64,000 bases of DNA from Candidatus Aminicenantota bacterium. GTDB lineage: Bacteria; Acidobacteriota; Aminicenantia; Aminicenantales; Saccharicenantaceae. The notes below the pieces were generated by a model, which was not told where the DNA came from, searched no databases, and worked only from the letters and a program-made list of their open reading frames with translations. The stretch covers positions 1 through 64,000 of the forward strand of contig JACIYI010000008.1 of NCBI GenBank assembly GCA_014360005.1. Reading direction: 5' to 3'. Of the stretch, positions 17,912-25,446 are shown piece by piece (the first letter of the stretch is position 1; each line of letters begins with the position of its first letter). Made by a program: the position numbers and the translations under genes.

Positions 17912-18107
17912 CCTGACCCCCCAGGGGAAATAAAAGCTTCAGGATTGAAATGCCTGTCTTCTGGCTTATCTTCCTGGCCAGCTTTTTGGACGGAGTCTTC
18001 CGGCCAGCCAAAATCTCTGAAAGGTTAGGTTCAGATATTCCCAGCAGCCTGGCCATCTGCCGCTGATTCAAATCAAGCGATTTTTGGAATTCTCTCAACT
18101 CCTTCAT
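17895..18107 (-). CDS. XRE-family helix-turn-helix regulator
   Basis: A small DNA-binding protein, about 70 residues from ATG 18107, which has GAGG 8 bp upstream (an upstream ATG at 18155 would overlap the operator). The Cro/CI-type HTH is clear: NQRQMARLLGISEPNLSEIL followed by AGRKTPSKKLARKISQKTG. It is transcribed divergently from a phage-type S24 repressor, with two matching operator sites between them, and is followed directly by the excisionase-like gene. By analogy with phage switches it may be the Cro-like partner. Confidence 0.75.
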   Translation of the reverse strand: MKELREFQKSLDLNQRQMARLLGISEPNLSEILAGRKTPSKKLARKISQKTGISILKLLFPLGGQDEARN

Positions 18108-18129
18108 TTTTTGGCCTCGACTATATATA

Positions 18130-18144
18130 TTCGCAAATTGAGAA
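18130..18144. promoter_or_regulatory. operator 1 for the island repressor (TTCGCAA-A-TTGAGAA)
   Basis: A 15-bp imperfect palindrome, one mismatch per arm, just upstream of the XRE start codon. A second copy lies 73 bp away at 18203-18217, and no further copy was seen in the window. Position between divergent regulators supports an operator role. Confidence 0.55.
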
Positions 18145-18202
18145 TTGGTTGCCAAGTAATATTATAACAATATGAGAAAATTATTATCCCCCCTCTTGCC
18201 TG

Positions 18203-18217
18203 TTCGCAAATTGTGAA
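18203..18217. promoter_or_regulatory. operator 2 for the island repressor (TTCGCAA-A-TTGTGAA)
   Basis: Same left arm and centre as operator 1, differing at one base on the right arm. It lies 49 bp before the S24 repressor start codon, well placed for autoregulation. Confidence 0.55.
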
Positions 18218-18266
18218 TTATCCTAACGGCGAGGGGAAGCTGGGTGCTAACTGGGAGTATTTTTAA

Positions 18267-18887
18267 ATGGGTTTTAGAGAAAATCTGCGGAAAATCATTA
18301 ATTCAAGATATGGTGGAGTGGCCTATAAATTTGCAAAAGATGTCAAAATCCCTAACTCTTATATTAATGAGATATTAAGCGGCAAGAGGCGCTGGAATGA
18401 GGATATATTGATAAAAATAGCTTCCACTCTTAATCTCTCCCCCTATCAGCTCGTGGCCGACGAGCCCCTTGTTCCATACAGTGAGCTGTCAAAATTTGAG
18501 GGCGAGCCAAGCGAATACTGGGAGAAAATTAAAATCTTCCCTGACGCCATGAGCCTCGGGCCGGGCGTTGAAATATCCGGAATTCCCCCCGAAGACTATG
18601 TTTTATTCCCCAAAAAATTTCTTCCCCGGGGATATGCTTCCGACCCAGATAGAATCGTGGCCTTCAAGACCCGGGGGGTTTCAATGAAGCCTACCATTAT
18701 GCCCGATTCTTATATCTGGGTCGATAGAAAAGACATCGAGCCCCGGGAAGGACAGATATATGTTTTCTGGCTTGAAAAAACCAGCGAAGTTACAATAAAA
18801 CGCTTGATAAAAGTCAGCCGGGGCCGATATTGTATTATAGACGGCGACAATAGAAATGAAGATGACAGGAAGACTGAAGAGCTGTGA
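18267..18887 (+). CDS. phage-type repressor with HTH and S24/LexA-like peptidase domain, cut by in-frame TGA
   Basis: Residues 1-65 form a Cro/CI-type HTH (FAKDVKIPNSYINEILSGKR). Residues 100-206 form a LexA/S24 self-cleavage domain with catalytic Ser139 in RGVSMKPTI and Lys178 in EVTIKRLIKV. Translation stops at TGA 18885-18887, but the same frame continues for 38 codons to TAA 19002-19004. That extension encodes PIRGRVIWVLNRF, the expected last strand of an S24 domain. The intact ancestor was thus about 245 residues. The short form lacks the end of the peptidase fold and may be inactive, unless the TGA is a sequencing error or is read through. Divergent from the XRE gene. Confidence 0.8.
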   Translation: MGFRENLRKIINSRYGGVAYKFAKDVKIPNSYINEILSGKRRWNEDILIKIASTLNLSPYQLVADEPLVPYSELSKFEGEPSEYWEKIKIFPDAMSLGPGVEISGIPPEDYVLFPKKFLPRGYASDPDRIVAFKTRGVSMKPTIMPDSYIWVDRKDIEPREGQIYVFWLEKTSEVTIKRLIKVSRGRYCIIDGDNRNEDDRKTEEL

Positions 18888-19016
18888 GATTTCCCGATGG
18901 TAATTGATTGCAAGGAACACGACGACCAGGATTATCCCTGGCCGATTCGAGGCCGGGTGATCTGGGTATTAAACCGGTTTATTGAAGGCCCGGGGAATAA
19001 ATAAGAGGGGGGAAAC

Positions 19017-19538
19017 ATGAAACAAGCCGCCGTGTCTTTTTTGGTTATCTTGCTGGGCTTAAGTATTTATTCGAATGGTCTAATAGCCCAGAAAAAGCAT
19101 ATTGACATACACTATGATAGATTTACTCGAACAACCCAAATCAAAACGCATATAAGCTGGCTGAAGCTTGGCGGCAAAAACCCCAAATTATTCGTTTCTA
19201 TAATTTGCGACGGGGACAACATATCCGTCGATTCAATTCAAGATATTGATCTTATTTTTGTAAATTTTAATTCATATCGATTTGAATATGACAAGTGCCG
19301 CCCTGTTTATTGTTTAGTAGATGACGAGCCCCTCGAACTACCAGAAAAAATTGAATATAAAGCTAATATAGATAATCATGGATATTGGGAATATATAGGC
19401 ATGAAAATTGATTATTTAACGCTTGAAAAATTGTGGAATGCCCAAAAAATTGAATTTAAGATTTGTAATGACGAATTTTCGCCAGGAAAAGATGAGGTCG
19501 CAGCCATTCAAGAAATTAAAGCTCTTTTTGAGAAATAA
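19017..19538 (+). CDS. hypothetical exported protein
   Basis: A 173-residue protein of unknown family. The N-terminus is a signal peptide (MKQAAVSFLVILLGLSIYSN, likely cleaved near GLIAQ). The mature part is beta-rich and acidic, with cysteines in SIICDGD, EYDKCRP, YCLVDD and FKICND that may form disulfides. GGGG-rich RBS (AGAGGGGGG) lies just before ATG 19017. It sits in the A+T-rich island, 12 bp after the repressor's extended frame, and is followed 17 bp later by a membrane protein. The two may form a small operon. No function assigned. Confidence 0.55.
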   Translation: MKQAAVSFLVILLGLSIYSNGLIAQKKHIDIHYDRFTRTTQIKTHISWLKLGGKNPKLFVSIICDGDNISVDSIQDIDLIFVNFNSYRFEYDKCRPVYCLVDDEPLELPEKIEYKANIDNHGYWEYIGMKIDYLTLEKLWNAQKIEFKICNDEFSPGKDEVAAIQEIKALFEK

Positions 19539-19555
19539 TCGGAGTAATAGAAAAA

Positions 19556-20035
19556 ATGCAAAGTACCAGCGATAGAATTTATAAAGAAATATTCAGATAT
19601 ACTGAACATTTTTATGATCTTATGCGAGAACAAATTAAACAAGAGCAAGAGTTCTATAAATTTTTTGTGACTATAAATTCAACTGCTATATTTATTTTAA
19701 TCGCATTCCATGAACATATAATTAAAGCTTCATCGGGTTGGTGGATATTTCCTTTATTACTCCTATTAATTTCTTTAGCGTTTTCAACATATTGTCTTAT
19801 TTGTATTGGTAACATATATATTGCCATAACAGATTATCAAGCTGGCTTTGCACATATTTGGATATCGGGAAAATATGATGAAGAAAAACAGAGCAAAAAA
19901 GGTGACGAGCTTCATAAAAAATTAGAAAAGAATAAACACAAACTAGCCGGCATGATATCTACAGTAAGCTATTTTCTCGCGATTTTTTCCCTAATTATGC
20001 TTACCATATTAAATTTAATAATAAATCAAAATTAA
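19556..20035 (+). CDS. hypothetical two-helix membrane protein
   Basis: A 159-residue protein. A charged N-terminal helix (about 1-40, RIYKEIFRYTEHFYDLMREQ) is followed by a hydrophobic hairpin (FVTINSTAIFILIAFHEHI and WWIFPLLLLLISLAFSTYCL). After a soluble loop with many lysines comes a final transmembrane helix (TVSYFLAIFSLIMLTILNLI). The layout resembles small SLATT-like or effector-type membrane proteins found near defence genes, but no sequence match is claimed. Low G+C and island position suggest acquisition by transfer. Confidence 0.55.
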   Translation: MQSTSDRIYKEIFRYTEHFYDLMREQIKQEQEFYKFFVTINSTAIFILIAFHEHIIKASSGWWIFPLLLLLISLAFSTYCLICIGNIYIAITDYQAGFAHIWISGKYDEEKQSKKGDELHKKLEKNKHKLAGMISTVSYFLAIFSLIMLTILNLIINQN

Positions 20036-20038
20036 AAA

Positions 20039-20443
20039 GTGGAAAACATAATCTATTATGGGGATAACTTAGATATTCTTGGGCGCTATATACCAGATGA
20101 ATCTGTTAACCTGGTTTATCTGGATCCTCCTTTTAAGAGCGACCAGAATTATAATATTTTGTTCAGAGAACAAAACGGCAGTAAAGCTGCAAGCCAAATA
20201 AAAGCATTCGAAGATACCTGGGAATGGACTCAAGAAAGCGAAGAAATCTATGCCGAAATTATTAGAAAAGGGGGAAAGGTTGCAGATTGCTTAAAAGCCT
20301 TCCGGATATTTTTCGAAGAATTATTATCAGGCAAGATGATTTACATGCCGCCTATTCGGCAGATGAATGTAACTTTTAAAAAGATAGCTAGATGTGTGAG
20401 AAACCAGGAAGTGCAATTAAAAATAAAAAGAATTTACATCTGA
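20039..20443 (+). pseudogene. N-terminal remnant of a DNA (adenine/cytosine-N4) methyltransferase
   Basis: About 100 codons match the start of site-specific DNA methyltransferases: YYGDNLDILGRYI, then the catalytic DPPF motif in VYLDPPFKSDQNYN, then the DTWEW and KAFRIFFEE segments. After this the similarity fades and the frame closes at 20443. The SAM-binding FxGxG motif and target recognition domain of the normal 300-500 residue enzyme are missing. GTG start at 20039. A broken restriction-modification gene marks the island as a place where defence genes were gained and lost. Confidence 0.75.
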
Positions 20444-20461
20444 GGGAAAGAATTAAATATA

Positions 20462-21040
20462 ATGAATATTTCTTCCATTGTCTCTATTATCGTTGGATTT
20501 TTTGCTATCTTGATTTCTGTCTTGCTCTATATTGCATCAAATAAGGAAAGTGCAAAAATAAAAGAATCAAGTGATAAAATAGAATCAGAAGTAAAAAATT
20601 TAGGCTCTCTTTTTGAATATTTGCGCGCCGATTTATTCTCTCTTACAAGAGATATTATAAGTTATGCATGGACAAAACCATTAAGATCTTCTGATGCAAA
20701 TAAAGAAATGAAGGATAATAAAAACGAAATTAATATTCATGAAAAAAAAATTAAAGAGCTTAATGAAAAAATATTAAATACACTTGATAAATTAGAAAAG
20801 TATGTTAAAGAAAATAAGCCTATCTGGGCAAAAAAAGCGATAATTTCAATGATTGGGAATGAAGGAATCATAGCTCAAGAATTATTTTCCGAATTCTTAG
20901 ATCTTAAAAGATTCGACGCAAAAGATTTTTTTGATTCCGTTTTTTCATTAAAGGAAGAAGGAATCTTGTACTGGGAAGGGAAAAAACTTGAACCTGATTC
21001 GTTAATTAAAATAAAAAAAAATGATTGGAAATATTTATAA
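20462..21040 (+). CDS. hypothetical membrane-anchored coiled-coil protein
   Basis: A 192-residue protein. One N-terminal transmembrane helix (SIVSIIVGFFAILISVLLYI) precedes a short coiled coil (SAKIKESSDKIESEVKNLG), a second charged helical segment (about 80-120) and a C-terminal globular region. That region reads like a small winged-helix (about 125-190, KKAIISMIGNEGIIAQELFS). Unknown family. It lies between the broken methyltransferase and the structured RNA/DUF3800 cassette, separated from the latter by 120 bp, so it need not be part of that operon. Confidence 0.55.
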   Translation: MNISSIVSIIVGFFAILISVLLYIASNKESAKIKESSDKIESEVKNLGSLFEYLRADLFSLTRDIISYAWTKPLRSSDANKEMKDNKNEINIHEKKIKELNEKILNTLDKLEKYVKENKPIWAKKAIISMIGNEGIIAQELFSEFLDLKRFDAKDFFDSVFSLKEEGILYWEGKKLEPDSLIKIKKNDWKYL

Positions 21041-21074
21041 ATTTAACATCTTGATTTTCATAAATGATATTTAG

Positions 21075-21152
21075 TATGAGGCGGGCGGGCCCGGGCAATG
21101 CCTCTGGGCCCCAGATGAGTAAAAGACGCTCATCGCGGATATTCGCCTCGTA
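21075..21152 (+). ncRNA. three-way-junction structured RNA in the leader of the DUF3800 operon
   Basis: A G+C-rich island in A+T-rich DNA that folds by eye into three helices. P1 is 9 bp (TATGAGGCG 21075-21083 with CGCCTCGTA 21144-21152, one U.G pair). P2 is GGGCCC 21087-21092 with GGGCCC 21106-21111, capped by a 4-bp inner stem and an AAT loop. P3 is GATGAG 21114-21119 with CTCATC 21129-21134 and a 9-nt loop. The P1 3' strand ends against the AGGAAG ribosome site of the TTG-started DUF3800 gene. Comparative surveys have described a set of RNA motifs associated with DUF3800 genes, and this may belong to one of them. It could be a cis-regulator or a separate RNA partner. Confidence 0.65.
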
Positions 21153-21163
21153 GGAAGAGACGA

Positions 21164-22051
21164 TTGGATAAGAAGAAATCTCTCAACGATGAGAAAAAAG
21201 TCAATAAAATAAGCTGGTATGCCGATTTCTCAGAATTGACGGAAAACAAAAATATCAATATTCCAAATGTAATTATCTTTGGCGGCGTGATTGTTGATGA
21301 CCTATCCAAATATCAACTCTGGTCTGCAATTTCAAAAATAAAGTCTAAATATAATGAGACTGCTAACTTTCCTTTGAAATGGTGCTTTAAAGATCTAGAA
21401 AATTATTACAAAAAAAATAAACAAATAAGGCTCTATAAGAAACTTCTTGAAGATATCACCTCGTGGCGAGAGCAAATATTTGAACAATTGGCTTCTCTTC
21501 CATTTCGGTTTATTATTTCTATAATAAAAAGTCATGCACAATATCGAGAATCTTTAAAAGAGAGCAAAGAAAAAGTTATTAGATTTGCTTTTGTTATGAC
21601 TTTACAGAAATATGGCCTTTGTGTTAGGAATAATAATATGAGCGCCGCCGAAGTCATCTTAGATTGGCCGCCCGGAGGCAATAAGCAAATATTTGATATC
21701 GAATACCGTAGTGCGTTTTATAGTGGAAAATCCGCAGAATATGGCCAACAGTATGATTGTGGACCTTTAAAAAAGATAGGATTTAATGATTCCGTATTAT
21801 TTTCTAGCATGACTGAATGCTCTATGCTTCAGATAAGCGATTTGATTATTGGAGCCTTTCGAGATCTATTAAAGGAAGCCTTTGGAAATAAAACTAATTT
21901 GCATGGGGTCAAGCTTCTCAGAACGATAAAAAACAGACTATATGGTGCCCCCAATAATCTCAACTACGGTATTTCAATATCACCAGACAAGAAAACTTTT
22001 AGTGATATCATCTGGATCAAAATTAAAGAAGTTTTGGGTAGCAGATTATGA
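21164..22051 (+). CDS. DUF3800-type protein (RNase H-like fold)
   Basis: A 295-residue protein with a TTG start at 21164, preceded by AGGAAGAG. The N-terminal strand ISWYADFSE with D21 and the following IIFGGVIVDD match the DUF3800 pattern (a Y-x-D-E-S-G type motif, here D-F-S-E, then a GGVVV strand). The C-terminal MLQISDLIIGAFRDLL (D about 226) matches the conserved LQ-x-(A/S)DL-x-x-G motif. These acidic residues are thought to form a nuclease-like site. First gene of a three-gene cassette: its last 4 bp overlap the next gene (ATGA). Often linked with mobile elements and defence; no biochemical role is established. Confidence 0.75.
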   Translation: MDKKKSLNDEKKVNKISWYADFSELTENKNINIPNVIIFGGVIVDDLSKYQLWSAISKIKSKYNETANFPLKWCFKDLENYYKKNKQIRLYKKLLEDITSWREQIFEQLASLPFRFIISIIKSHAQYRESLKESKEKVIRFAFVMTLQKYGLCVRNNNMSAAEVILDWPPGGNKQIFDIEYRSAFYSGKSAEYGQQYDCGPLKKIGFNDSVLFSSMTECSMLQISDLIIGAFRDLLKEAFGNKTNLHGVKLLRTIKNRLYGAPNNLNYGISISPDKKTFSDIIWIKIKEVLGSRL

Positions 22052-22995
22052 ATAATGAGAAGAGAAGAATAGAAATCCGTTTCGCAACAAAACATTTAAA
22101 GGATAGACGTGTATCTCTCATGTTAACGGCAGATATATTCATGAACTTACAACGTGCAGTATACATGGCTGGCAATAATCGTATTAAGAGAGACCCCTCG
22201 ATACATGGGAGATATTTGGAATCGATTAGAAGAGAGCTCGAACTTTTTTTTATAAGAGCTGAGCCTGGAAGTTTGACTGCAATCATAGAATTCCCAGATA
22301 AGAGCGCTACCTTATTCCCTGACTTCCCCGATTTTGCCGAGCAAGTGCTCGATGATCTTAACAAAATAACTTGTGGAATCAAAGAAAAAAATAAAGACAT
22401 TATCCACAATATACTTCAGGATCCTGGCCATAGAGAAAAAATCATCAAATTAATGTCCTCTATTATCCCAAAAAAGGACTCAGATTATGACCTAGCCATA
22501 AGATTTGGTTCAAATCCAACTATTAAATCGATAGAATATCCGAGCACTGAATTTATCACTGAAGTAATAGGTGAAACTAAGGTTGCAATAAAAGAACCGC
22601 TCGAGGCAATCATCCAAGCCAGATGTCGTGCTCAGATGACAGAAGAAGGGAAGATAGGGAAGATTATTGATGTCTTAGATTTCGAACTCTTTGAAGAAAG
22701 GGATTTGCGTCCTTATCGAACTGAAGCAATAGAATGGAAAAGTAGAATCTTCGAGTTGAACCATGAGATAGCATGTGATGTAAAGAAAGAAGCAGCCCTT
22801 GTTATTATAGAATACGAACCCTTAAACATAAGGGCATATAACTTTAGTCGCGAGGAAGCGATTCTCGATTTTTCAGAAGAATTTGCCATGCTTTGGGACA
22901 TATATGCAAGAGAGCAAGATAAGAATTTAACCCCCGACGCTTTGGAATTAAAGAAACAACTGCATAACTTGGTAAAGGAAGTGAAAACTAAATGA
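22048..22995 (+). CDS. unknown protein, middle gene of the DUF3800/HicA-like cassette
   Basis: A 315-residue soluble protein that I do not recognise. The N-terminal region (about 1-125) has alternating strands and helices, with IEIRFAT, DIFMNLQRAVYMAG, LELFFIRAEPGSLTAIIEF. A basic/acidic helix follows, then a mostly beta C-terminal half (about 165-285; VIIEYEPLNIRAYN) and a helical tail. No catalytic motif or membrane segment is visible. ATG 22048 overlaps the DUF3800 stop by 4 bp, and its stop overlaps the next ATG by 4 bp. The three genes are therefore translationally coupled. It may be the antitoxin, adaptor or RNA-binding part of the system. Confidence 0.7.
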   Translation: MNNEKRRIEIRFATKHLKDRRVSLMLTADIFMNLQRAVYMAGNNRIKRDPSIHGRYLESIRRELELFFIRAEPGSLTAIIEFPDKSATLFPDFPDFAEQVLDDLNKITCGIKEKNKDIIHNILQDPGHREKIIKLMSSIIPKKDSDYDLAIRFGSNPTIKSIEYPSTEFITEVIGETKVAIKEPLEAIIQARCRAQMTEEGKIGKIIDVLDFELFEERDLRPYRTEAIEWKSRIFELNHEIACDVKKEAALVIIEYEPLNIRAYNFSREEAILDFSEEFAMLWDIYAREQDKNLTPDALELKKQLHNLVKEVKTK

Positions 22996-23273
22996 AGCCA
23001 AGAAAAACCAAAGAATTAGATGCAATTCTAAAGAAAAAGGGGTTTATTACTTATAAACGAGATCATACCTTTTATATTTTATGCGACGGAAACCGAAAGA
23101 CTAGTATTTTTACAAAACTAAGCCACGGAATGAAGGAATATAGTAAGGACCTTCTTGCTCAGATGGCTAGGCAATTATCATTATCAAATAAAGAATTTGA
23201 ACAGTTGCTTAATTGCCCAATTAACCATGATAAATTAATTAAATTGTTAAAAGAAAAAAACAAGATAAATTAA
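22992..23273 (+). CDS. HicA-like mRNA interferase toxin homologue
   Basis: A 93-residue basic protein with the alpha-beta-beta-beta-alpha order of the HicA/YcfA double-stranded-RNA-binding-like fold: helix KELDAILKKKGF, strands around KRDHTFYILCDG and SIFTKLSHG, and helix SKDLLAQMARQLS. H25 in the R-D-H motif sits where HicA toxins carry their catalytic histidine; H45 lies in the conserved SHG. HicA enzymes cleave mRNA and are paired with HicB. No HicB-like gene is present, so the overlapping upstream 315-residue protein or the RNA leader may be its control partner. Last gene of the cassette. Confidence 0.65.
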   Translation: MKPRKTKELDAILKKKGFITYKRDHTFYILCDGNRKTSIFTKLSHGMKEYSKDLLAQMARQLSLSNKEFEQLLNCPINHDKLIKLLKEKNKIN

Positions 23274-23531
23274 GATTAATTATATTTTGAGCGATATGCC
23301 CCCCATCGTGAAGGCCCAGTAAAGAATAAGCAGACTGCCCACTGTTTTTTTGACTGCTATAGTGGCCTGGGACCAGATAGAAAAAGGTTCCGGTTTTCGC
23401 TGCTTACTAAAGACCCTGATCGGGCACAGTGCTAGTGTATAAAAAATTTTGTAATATGATCTAGGAGGATGAGCCGTCGTAATATCTCCTTTTAAAGACT
23501 TCAACCTTAAGAAAGGAGGTTTTTACTTACG

Positions 23532-24729
23532 ATGGCTCAAAGAGATTATAAGGCATTGATGGAGAAAATGCTAACAGGCGTTTTGTTGGAGGAGGATCCC
23601 TTGAAAGCGATGCTGGAATGGCTGACAGAGGAGTTGATGCGGGTGGAGGCGGAAGCTAAGGTAGGAGTTCCCTAGGGTAAACACAGCTAGGAAAGGGCAA
23701 CCCATTTTTCATGCTACAGGGTGAGGAGACTATACTCTCGGTTTGGGACCCTATATATGATGGTAACCAAGGTGAGGAAGGGTAGCTATTTACATTTTTC
23801 GTGACTGAGAGGAAGAAGAGCGAGCTGGCGCTAATGAGCCTGGAGAAGAAGGCGTTTTTCAATGGGATATCTACAAGGAAGATAGAGCGGCTGGCAAAGA
23901 GCTTAGGGATAGAGGGCATCTCGGCCTCACAGGTGTCGAAGATAACCAAAGAGTTGGGTGAGCGGACGGAGGAGTTTCGGACAAGGCAGCTACAGGCGGG
24001 ATATCCGTTTATCTGGGTAGATGCACTATATGAGAAGGTACGGCGCAACAACCTAGTGGTATCCTAAGCCATAATGATAGCGCACGGAGTAGACTTAAAC
24101 GGACAGAGGGAGATATTAGCAGCGGAGCCGGAGTGTGAGGGGAGTGGGGATTCCTTCCGCGAGTTTATGAGGAAGTTTAAGAGGCGCGGGGTGAGGCCGA
24201 TAGGGATGTTTATCTTAGATATTCATCAGAGGGTACAGGCGATGCTGAAGAAATAGTGGTTAGGGGCGAGGTGGTAAAGATGCAAGGTACACTTTATGAG
24301 GAACATCTTTGCCAGGGTATCTCATAAATATAAGGCCCGGTTAGCAGAGAGTCTGAAGTAGATCTGGCAGCAACCGGATGAGAGGAGTACAGAGAAGTTA
24401 GCTAAGCTTACTATTAAGGAGTATGGGATAAATATCCTGAGGCTATCCGCTGCTTAGAGGAAGGACTCGAAGACTCACTGCAGTTTTATAACTTTCCTAA
24501 GATAGACAAATGCCGTATCTCCTCTACGAATGTTCTGGAGAGGACCAACCGGTAGATAAGATGGCGCAGCAGAGTGGTAGGAGCGTTTCCATCAATTGAT
24601 TCGTACCTTAGCTTGATCACTGCTTATCTTATCTAATACACTGAGGATTGGGCTAATGAGAATGCCTATATCAAAGCTGATAAGCTGGCACCGCTGTTGG
24701 AGCAAGAGCTAGCACAGGCGGCTAATTAG
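23532..24729 (+). pseudogene. IS256-family transposase wreck
   Basis: Strong AAAGGAGG site and ATG at 23532, then segments in shifted frames that read like one mutator-type transposase: ALMEKMLTGVLLEEDPLKAM, then SRFGTLYMMVTKVRKG, IDRLAKSLGIE-like HTH, FIWVDALYEKVR (first Asp), FILDIHQRVQAML (second Asp region), and a terminal ELAQAAN stop at 24727-24729. At least five in-frame stops and several frameshifts break it. Terminal inverted repeats could not be recognised with confidence. It cannot be active and marks the right part of the decayed island. Confidence 0.85.
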
Positions 24730-24842
24730 GGGCTATAAATGGAGTGTTTGCGATAGCCAAACTGCGAACAAAACTTGACATGGCCAATTTTTGCTTCGTC
24801 TTTGATTTTCTTTTTTTAATTTTAGAGATAAAATTATCCATT

Positions 24843-25349
24843 ATGGAAGATAGAGAAGTTATCTATGCAGCTTATGGGTCAAACCTGCTTAAGGAAAGAT
24901 TTTTAGTTTACATAGAGGGCGGAAACTTTATGGGAGGTCAATATAATGGGTGCAATGATAAGACAGAGCCTGTAGATTTGGGATGGATGTGGGTCCCACA
25001 TCGTCTTTATTTTGCTAAACAGTCCCCGAGATGGGGGTATAAGGGCGTTGCTTTTTTGTCTTATGATAGGGAAGTAAATCCTGAATATTACTCGGTGGTC
25101 AGATTATGGAAAATTAAGGAAAGCCAATTTTATTGTATAGTCTCTCAAGAAGGCGGCTGGTATAATAAATTTTTAGACCTTGGGGAAAAAGAAGGAATTA
25201 CAGTGAAAACATTTACTGGTTGCTGGGAAAATGAGCTTTATGACCCATCAGAGGATTACCTGTCGTTAATAAAAAGAGGCTTAAAAGAAACTACCGGCTG
25301 GACGGATGAAAAGATCGATAATTATATTGGCAAATTTTTGAAAACTTAG
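24843..25349 (+). CDS. gamma-glutamylcyclotransferase-fold protein
   Basis: A 168-residue protein from ATG 24843; the frame is open further 5' but that part (24744-24842) is hydrophobic junk next to the transposase remains. The start MEDREVIYAAYGSNLLKERF carries the YGSN(L) substrate-loop motif of the GGCT/AIG2-like fold. VVRLWKIKESQF and the late acidic loop agree with the small mixed beta-barrel. Related proteins in bacteria cyclise gamma-glutamyl amines or have unknown roles in mobile regions. No helpful neighbours. Confidence 0.6.
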   Translation: MEDREVIYAAYGSNLLKERFLVYIEGGNFMGGQYNGCNDKTEPVDLGWMWVPHRLYFAKQSPRWGYKGVAFLSYDREVNPEYYSVVRLWKIKESQFYCIVSQEGGWYNKFLDLGEKEGITVKTFTGCWENELYDPSEDYLSLIKRGLKETTGWTDEKIDNYIGKFLKT

Positions 25350-25446
25350 CTTTTTGATAATTTATTTTAATTTATTATCATTAATTTCCCTTTTTTATAG
25401 ACCATTGCGTTATATCTGAAAGATAATGGCTTTCAATTATAGTTTG

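Noticed and set aside
23280-23504. Minus-strand ORF ending in a hydrophobic segment (LLILYWAFTMGG)
   Set aside because: Possibly the tail of a gene cut by the IS256 insertion, but there is no start signal and no recognisable family.
23440-24790. Terminal inverted repeats of the IS256 remnant
   Set aside because: The flanks (near 23435 and 24730) were compared by eye and no convincing inverted match was found.
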